Of a DNA stretch of 64,000 nt, positions 46,301 to 52,300 are shown piece by piece. The notes beneath the pieces are model-generated. The model searched no databases, was not told where the DNA came from, and was given only the letters and a program-made list of their open reading frames with translations. Both the position numbers and the translations under genes were made by a program. The stretch comes from Congeria kusceri. Taxonomy: Eukaryota; Mollusca; Bivalvia; Myida; Dreissenidae. Each line of letters starts with the position of its first letter. The stretch's first letter is position 1. Location: contig CM051027.1 in NCBI GenBank assembly GCA_027627225.1, positions 45,198,618 through 45,262,617 on the forward strand, given 5' to 3'.

Positions 46301-49300
46301 TTTTATATTTTCAGTTGAAAATCCATTACATTCCGACTTCACAAAGCTGCGGCAAATGTTGATAAGGTATGTGCATCAAGCTTACCTGTAAATAAAGTCT
46401 TTTTAGATTCGACTTTTTGAAGAAAAAAAGTCGCTCCACTTTTTGAAGAAAAAAAGTCGAGTTATTGTCATCGCTCTGTTGTCTGCGACAGCATCAGCGT
46501 CTGCATTAGTAAAGTATTTTGGTTAAGTTTTTAGCTCACCTGAGCACAAACTGGGTCATGTGGAGTCAAGAACTAGGTCACTAGGTCAAATTGAAGAAAA
46601 AGCTTGTTAACACTAGAAGTCACGTTTTGCCCAATCTTCCTGAAACTTGTTCAGAAACTTTACTTTGTCCCAATGATATCTCGGCCGAGTTCAAAACGGG
46701 GTCATGTGGGGTCAAAAACTAGGTCACTAGGTCAAACTGAAGAAAAAGCTTGTGAACTCAAGAAGTCACATTTTTGGCCCAATTAATATGAAACTTGGTG
46801 AAAACATTTGTTCTGATGATATCTCAGCCGAGTTCGAAAATGGTTCTGCTCCATTGAAAAACATGGCCGCCAGTGTGCGGGGCAGTTTTCCTTATGTGGC
46901 TATAGAAAAAGTTTGTTTACACTCTAGAAGTCACATTTTGTGCCCAATCTTCCTGAAACTTGGTCAGAACATTTGTCTTAATGATATATCTGCCGAGTTC
47001 CAAACTGGGTCATGTGGAGTCAAGAACTAGTCACTAGGTCAAATTGAAGAAAAAGCTTGTTAACACTAGAAGTCACATGTTTTGCCCAATCTTCCTGAAA
47101 CTTGTTCAGAAACTTTGTCCCAATGATATCTCGGCCGAGTTCAAAACGGGGTCATGTGGGGTCAAAAACTAGGTCACTAGGTCAAATTGAAGAAAAAGCT
47201 TGTGAACTCAAGAAGTCACATTTTTGGCCCAATTAATATGAAACTTGGTGAAAACATTTGTTCAGATGATATCTCAGCCGAGTTCGAAAATGGTTCTGCT
47301 CCATTGAAAAACATGGCCGCCAGTGTGCGGGGCAGTTTTCCTTATGTGGCTATAGAAAAAGTTTGTTTACACTCTAGAAGTCACATTTTGTGCCCAATCT
47401 TCATGAAACTTGGTCAGAACATTTGTCCCAATGATATCTCTGCAGAGTTCGAATCTGGGTCATGTGGGGTCAAAAACTAGGTCACTAGGTCAAATTGAAG
47501 AAAAAGTTTGTTAACACTCTGGAAGTCACATTTTTTGCCCAATCTTCATGAAAGTTGGTCAGAACATTTGTCCCAATGATATCTCGGCCAAGTTTGAATC
47601 TGGGTCATGTGGGTCAAACATTAGGTCACTAGGTCAAATTAAAGAAAAAGCTTATTAACACTCTAGAAGTTACGTTTTTTTCCTAATCTTCAAGAAACTT
47701 TGTCAGAACATTTGTCTTAATGATATCTCGGCCGAGTTCCAAACTGGGTCATGTGGAGTCAAAAACTAGGTCACTAGTTCAAATTGAAGAAAAAGTTTGT
47801 TAACACTAGAAGTCACATGTTTTTCCCAATCTTCCTGAAACTTGCTCAGAACCTTTGTCCCAATGATATCTCGGCCGAGTTCAAAACTGGGTAATGTGAA
47901 GTCAAAAACTAGGTCACTAGGTCAAATTGAAGAAAATGCTTTTGGACTCAAGAAGTCACATTTTTGGCCCAATTAATATGAAACTTGGTCAAAACATTTG
48001 TTCTGATGATATCTGGGCCGAGTTCGAAAATGGTTCTGCTCCAGTGTGCGGGGCAGTTTTCCTTATGTGGCTATAGAAAAAGCTTGTTTACACTCTAGAA
48101 GTCACATTTTTTGCCCGCTCAACATGAAACTTGCTCAGAAGCTTTGTTATTGTGATATCTTAGCTAAGTTTAATAATGGTTCCACTCTGCTGCAAAATGT
48201 GGCCGTCATGGGGTGGGGCAGTTTTCGTTATGGGTATAATGAAAACTTTGAAAAGATTGTGAACACTCTAGAGGCCACATTTATTGCCCAATCTTCATGA
48301 AACTTGCCCAGATTCTTTGTTCCAGTGATATCTCAACGGAGTTTTAAAATGGCTCATGTGTGGTCAAAAACTAGGTCAAATAGAAAAAAAAAGTGACAAC
48401 TCTCATTTTGCCTAATCTTCTTGAAAATTGCTCAGAACATTTGTTTCAATAATAGATTGGGACAAGTTTGAAACTAGGTCATGTGGGGTAAAAACTTGGT
48501 CACCATGGCAAAATTGAACAAAAAGCTTTAAAACATTCTTGAGGCTACATTTATAGGCCAATCATCACGAAACTGGCTCAGAACAGTTTAGTTCCTTAGC
48601 CTCTCAAGTGAGCGACCTAGGGCCTTTTGGCTGTCTTGTTTGGTTAAGTTTTTTGTCAAAGAGTCCATTTCTCAAAAACTATCAAAGGTATCCATTTGAA
48701 ACTTTCAATACTGGCTCACTATCAAAGGGTAATTCATTACCACAACGCAGGTAACCCTGTGATATGTATTTCCAGAGTTATCTACCCTTGTTTGGACTTT
48801 CGGCTTGAAATATTTTGACATTTTTTTGTTAAATATAAAATTTCTAAAAAACTATCGAAGGCATTAAATTGAAACTCAAGAAACTTGTTTATGGTGCTGA
48901 CCACATTCTGCAGACATGAGGAGGTAACACTTTTAAAGAGTTTGTTGGAGTTATTACTATTTTTTCAACTTACAATTTTCGCTTTATATCCAATTTCTCA
49001 ATACCTGTAGGAGGTATTGACTTGAAACTCAACGTACTTGATCACAGTGATGAATTTATTATGTAGAGAAGAGGAGGTAATTATATCAAGGATTTCGTTT
49101 GAGTATTTGCCCTTTTTTCAACTTTGAATTTTAACTTTAGGTCAAATTTCACAATAACTTTTAAGAGGTATTGACTTGAAACTCAAAATACTTGATCACA
49201 GTCATGAACCCATTGTGTAGACAAGATGAAGTAACTATATCAAGGATTTTGGTGGAGTTATTGCCCTTTCTTCAACTTAGAATTTTAGCTTTAGGTCAAA

Positions 49301-52300
49301 TTTCTAAATATCTGTAAGAGGTATTTACTTGAAATTCAACACACTTCATTACAGTGATGAACCCATTCTACAAAAGGCCAAAATACTATCAAATACGAGA
49401 AAGTCGAGCATCCAGCACTCGTAAGCGGTGCTCTTGTTACACCTACTGCTGTCATTCTGTTTGCAAGAAAACTGTCATTAGCTTAATATGTCCTGTGTTT
49501 ACATCAAGAAGAAGTGAATATAATATGAAAAAGTCCTGCTCTTGAAGGAAAAAGGAAAGAAAGAGAAGAAAAACCACAAGTTAAGGTTCTTGTTAGATAA
49601 ACTGTTTAATGCTCGCAGTTGGTCAGCTGAAGAATATGAAAGTGGAGTTGTAATACATATCATTGTTTTCTTCAGTACACACATGCAGGACCTGAAGGAT
49701 GTGACGTGTGAAGTGCATTACGAGAATTACCGAGCTGAACGCCTGTCTGGAACGCAGGTCACAGCACACGCTGACAGGGGGTATGCAATCATCAGTTCTA
49801 GTGACTGTTGGCCCTTGGTTTTAGACAACGGGAAACAACTCTTGTTCTTTAAAAAATCAGTCTCACTTATTTTATTATTTGATTGGCGAATGTCATTGGG
49901 CGGGCGGGCATAGTGGCGGTGTCAACTTTTCGTTTCCGCTCTCTAACTCGAGAACGGATTCAGCTTTTGTAATGAAACTAAAATACATAGATACCTTATA
50001 GCGAGACCTCGTTTGGGATTGCATATGGGGTGGGTGGGGTCAAGGTTACTGTTACTAAAAATAGAAAAATGGTTTCCGCTCAACAACTTGACAAATGCAT
50101 AGAGATATTTTAATGAAACTTAATACATAGATACTTTATATTGAGACCTCGCTCAGGATTGTGTATGGGGTGGTAGGGGTCAAGGCCACTGTTACTACAA
50201 AATAGAAAAATGGTTTCCCGTCAATAACTTGAGAAAGCATTGAGATATTTTAATGAAACTTCTTATATAGATATCTTATATCTAGACCTCGTTTGGGATT
50301 GCATATGGGGTGGGTGGGGTCAAGGTCACGTGCTGACTTGAAAGCATTTCACTCGAAAAAGTTGGTCTCCACGTTTCTTGTTTTTGCTTGCAGTGTGACA
50401 AGTAGAATCCTCATGCACTGGTTTAGAAATTATGATTTTCAAAGAAAAAGAACATCTGCCAAACATAGTTTTTATATTTTTCTAATGTAGGTTAAGTTTT
50501 CAGAACACCATACTTATCTGAAACTCTTTGATTTCGGTTATGAAAACAGGATTATATTAAAGCTATAGCATAATTGTGTAAAACAGTGCCTATGCACAAA
50601 CACAATGTTGCTGCATTCAAACACATAACTCCAATATTTACTGGTTTTCTTTTTCTTTATACTGCTACATTGGATTTTTTCTTTGAGAAAGTGTTTATAT
50701 TTACATTTTCAAATTTTTCACATAATTAAAGATCATGCAAGATTTCCATGGTGTGTGTGTCTGTGTTGTGCAGGAGACTGAAGCGGGAGTCAGCAGCCAA
50801 CCTGGAGGCCGACCTGGACACCGACCGGCTGTTACGGGAGAAGGAGGAGGAGGTAGGTACTGGGACCATAGTTAGAAGCAGTCTATAGCTAGTCTTAATT
50901 TCATTATTATTGGAATAATATTGCAACTTCTGTGTCAAAATTGTCAAAAGGAGCTTTTAATTGTCAGAAAATTATAAAATTACTGAGTCTTTACTTAACA
51001 ACATGGATAATCATTTAAGCTGCATTATAGGTGGAAATGGTCAAATTGATTAAACAGTCATTTACATGTCTGGTACAGTTGTATTGTTGAGTGTTTAAGC
51101 TTCATTTATACCTTGGGTCAGGAAAGTATTTGGTTCTTGGATACCGTTTAAAATAAAAACATTGATCATCCAAGTAAACTGTTGATAAACGCTAGGTCTG
51201 TTCTTTGCTAACCATCATGGCGATGCGGTTGAAGAAGTGGGGTATATTGATTTGCACCTGTCGGTCGGTCGGTCGGATGGTCAGTCTGTCCCTAAACCAT
51301 TTCGTTTCCGCACGATATCTAGAGAACGCTTTGACCTACGATCATTTAAGTTGGTATGCTGGTTACTTGGGAGGAAAGGAAGATGCCTATTGATTTTGAG
51401 GTCAACAGGTCAAAGGTCAAGGTCACTGTTGCTAAAAATAGAAAAACGGTTTCCGCTCAATAACTTAAGAACACATCGAGATATTTTTATGAAACTTCAT
51501 ACAAAGATACATTATATCGAGATCTCGTTTGGGATTGCATATGGGGTGGATGGGGTCAAGGGCAATGTTACTAGAAATAGAAAAACGGTTTCTGCTCAAT
51601 AACGTGAGAACATATTGATATATTTTAATGAAAATTCATACATAGATACCTTATATTCAGACCTCGCATGGGATTGCATATGGGGTGGATGGGGTCAAGG
51701 TCACCGTTACTAAAAATAGAAAAAAATCTCCGCTCAATAACTTGAGAACGCATCGAGATATTTTAATGAAACTTCATACATAGATACATTATATCGAGAC
51801 CTCGCTTGGGATTGCATATGGGGTTGATGGTGTCAAGGTCAAGGTCACCGTTACTAAAAATAGAAAAACGGTTTCCGCTCAATAACTTTAGAACGTATTG
51901 ATATATTTTAATGAAACTTCACACATAGATACCTTATATTGAGACCTCACTTGGGATTGCATATTGGGTGGGTGGGCTCAAGGTCAAGGTCACCGTTACT
52001 AAAAATATAAAAAACTGTTTCCTCTCAATAATTTGAGAACACATCGAGATATTTTAATGAAACTTCATACATATATACCTTGTATCGAGACCACGCTTGG
52101 GATTGCGTAAGGGGTGGGTGGGTTCAAGGTCACTTTACTAAAAATAGAAAAACGGTTGTCACTCAATAACTTGAGAATCCAATAAGATATTTTAATGAAA
52201 CTTCATACATAGATACCATATATTGAGACCTCGCTTGGGATTGCATATGGGGTGGGTGGGGTCAAGATCAAGGTTACCATAGCTGAAAATGGAAAAACTG

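Larger units (their letters stand above)
31428..46314 (+). other. 14.9-kb septin intron filled by arrays and a transposon
   Basis: Bounded by donor GAGG|GTACGT and acceptor TTTTATATTTTCAG. Its contents are array part 1, a 5.7-kb inserted element, array part 2, then about 350 bases of plain intron (45961-46314). Confidence 0.9.

Noticed and set aside
46604..48300. [24 protein letters not shown] frames
   Set aside because: Repeated fragments inside element Y; they recur because the unit recurs, with no conserved full-length frame.
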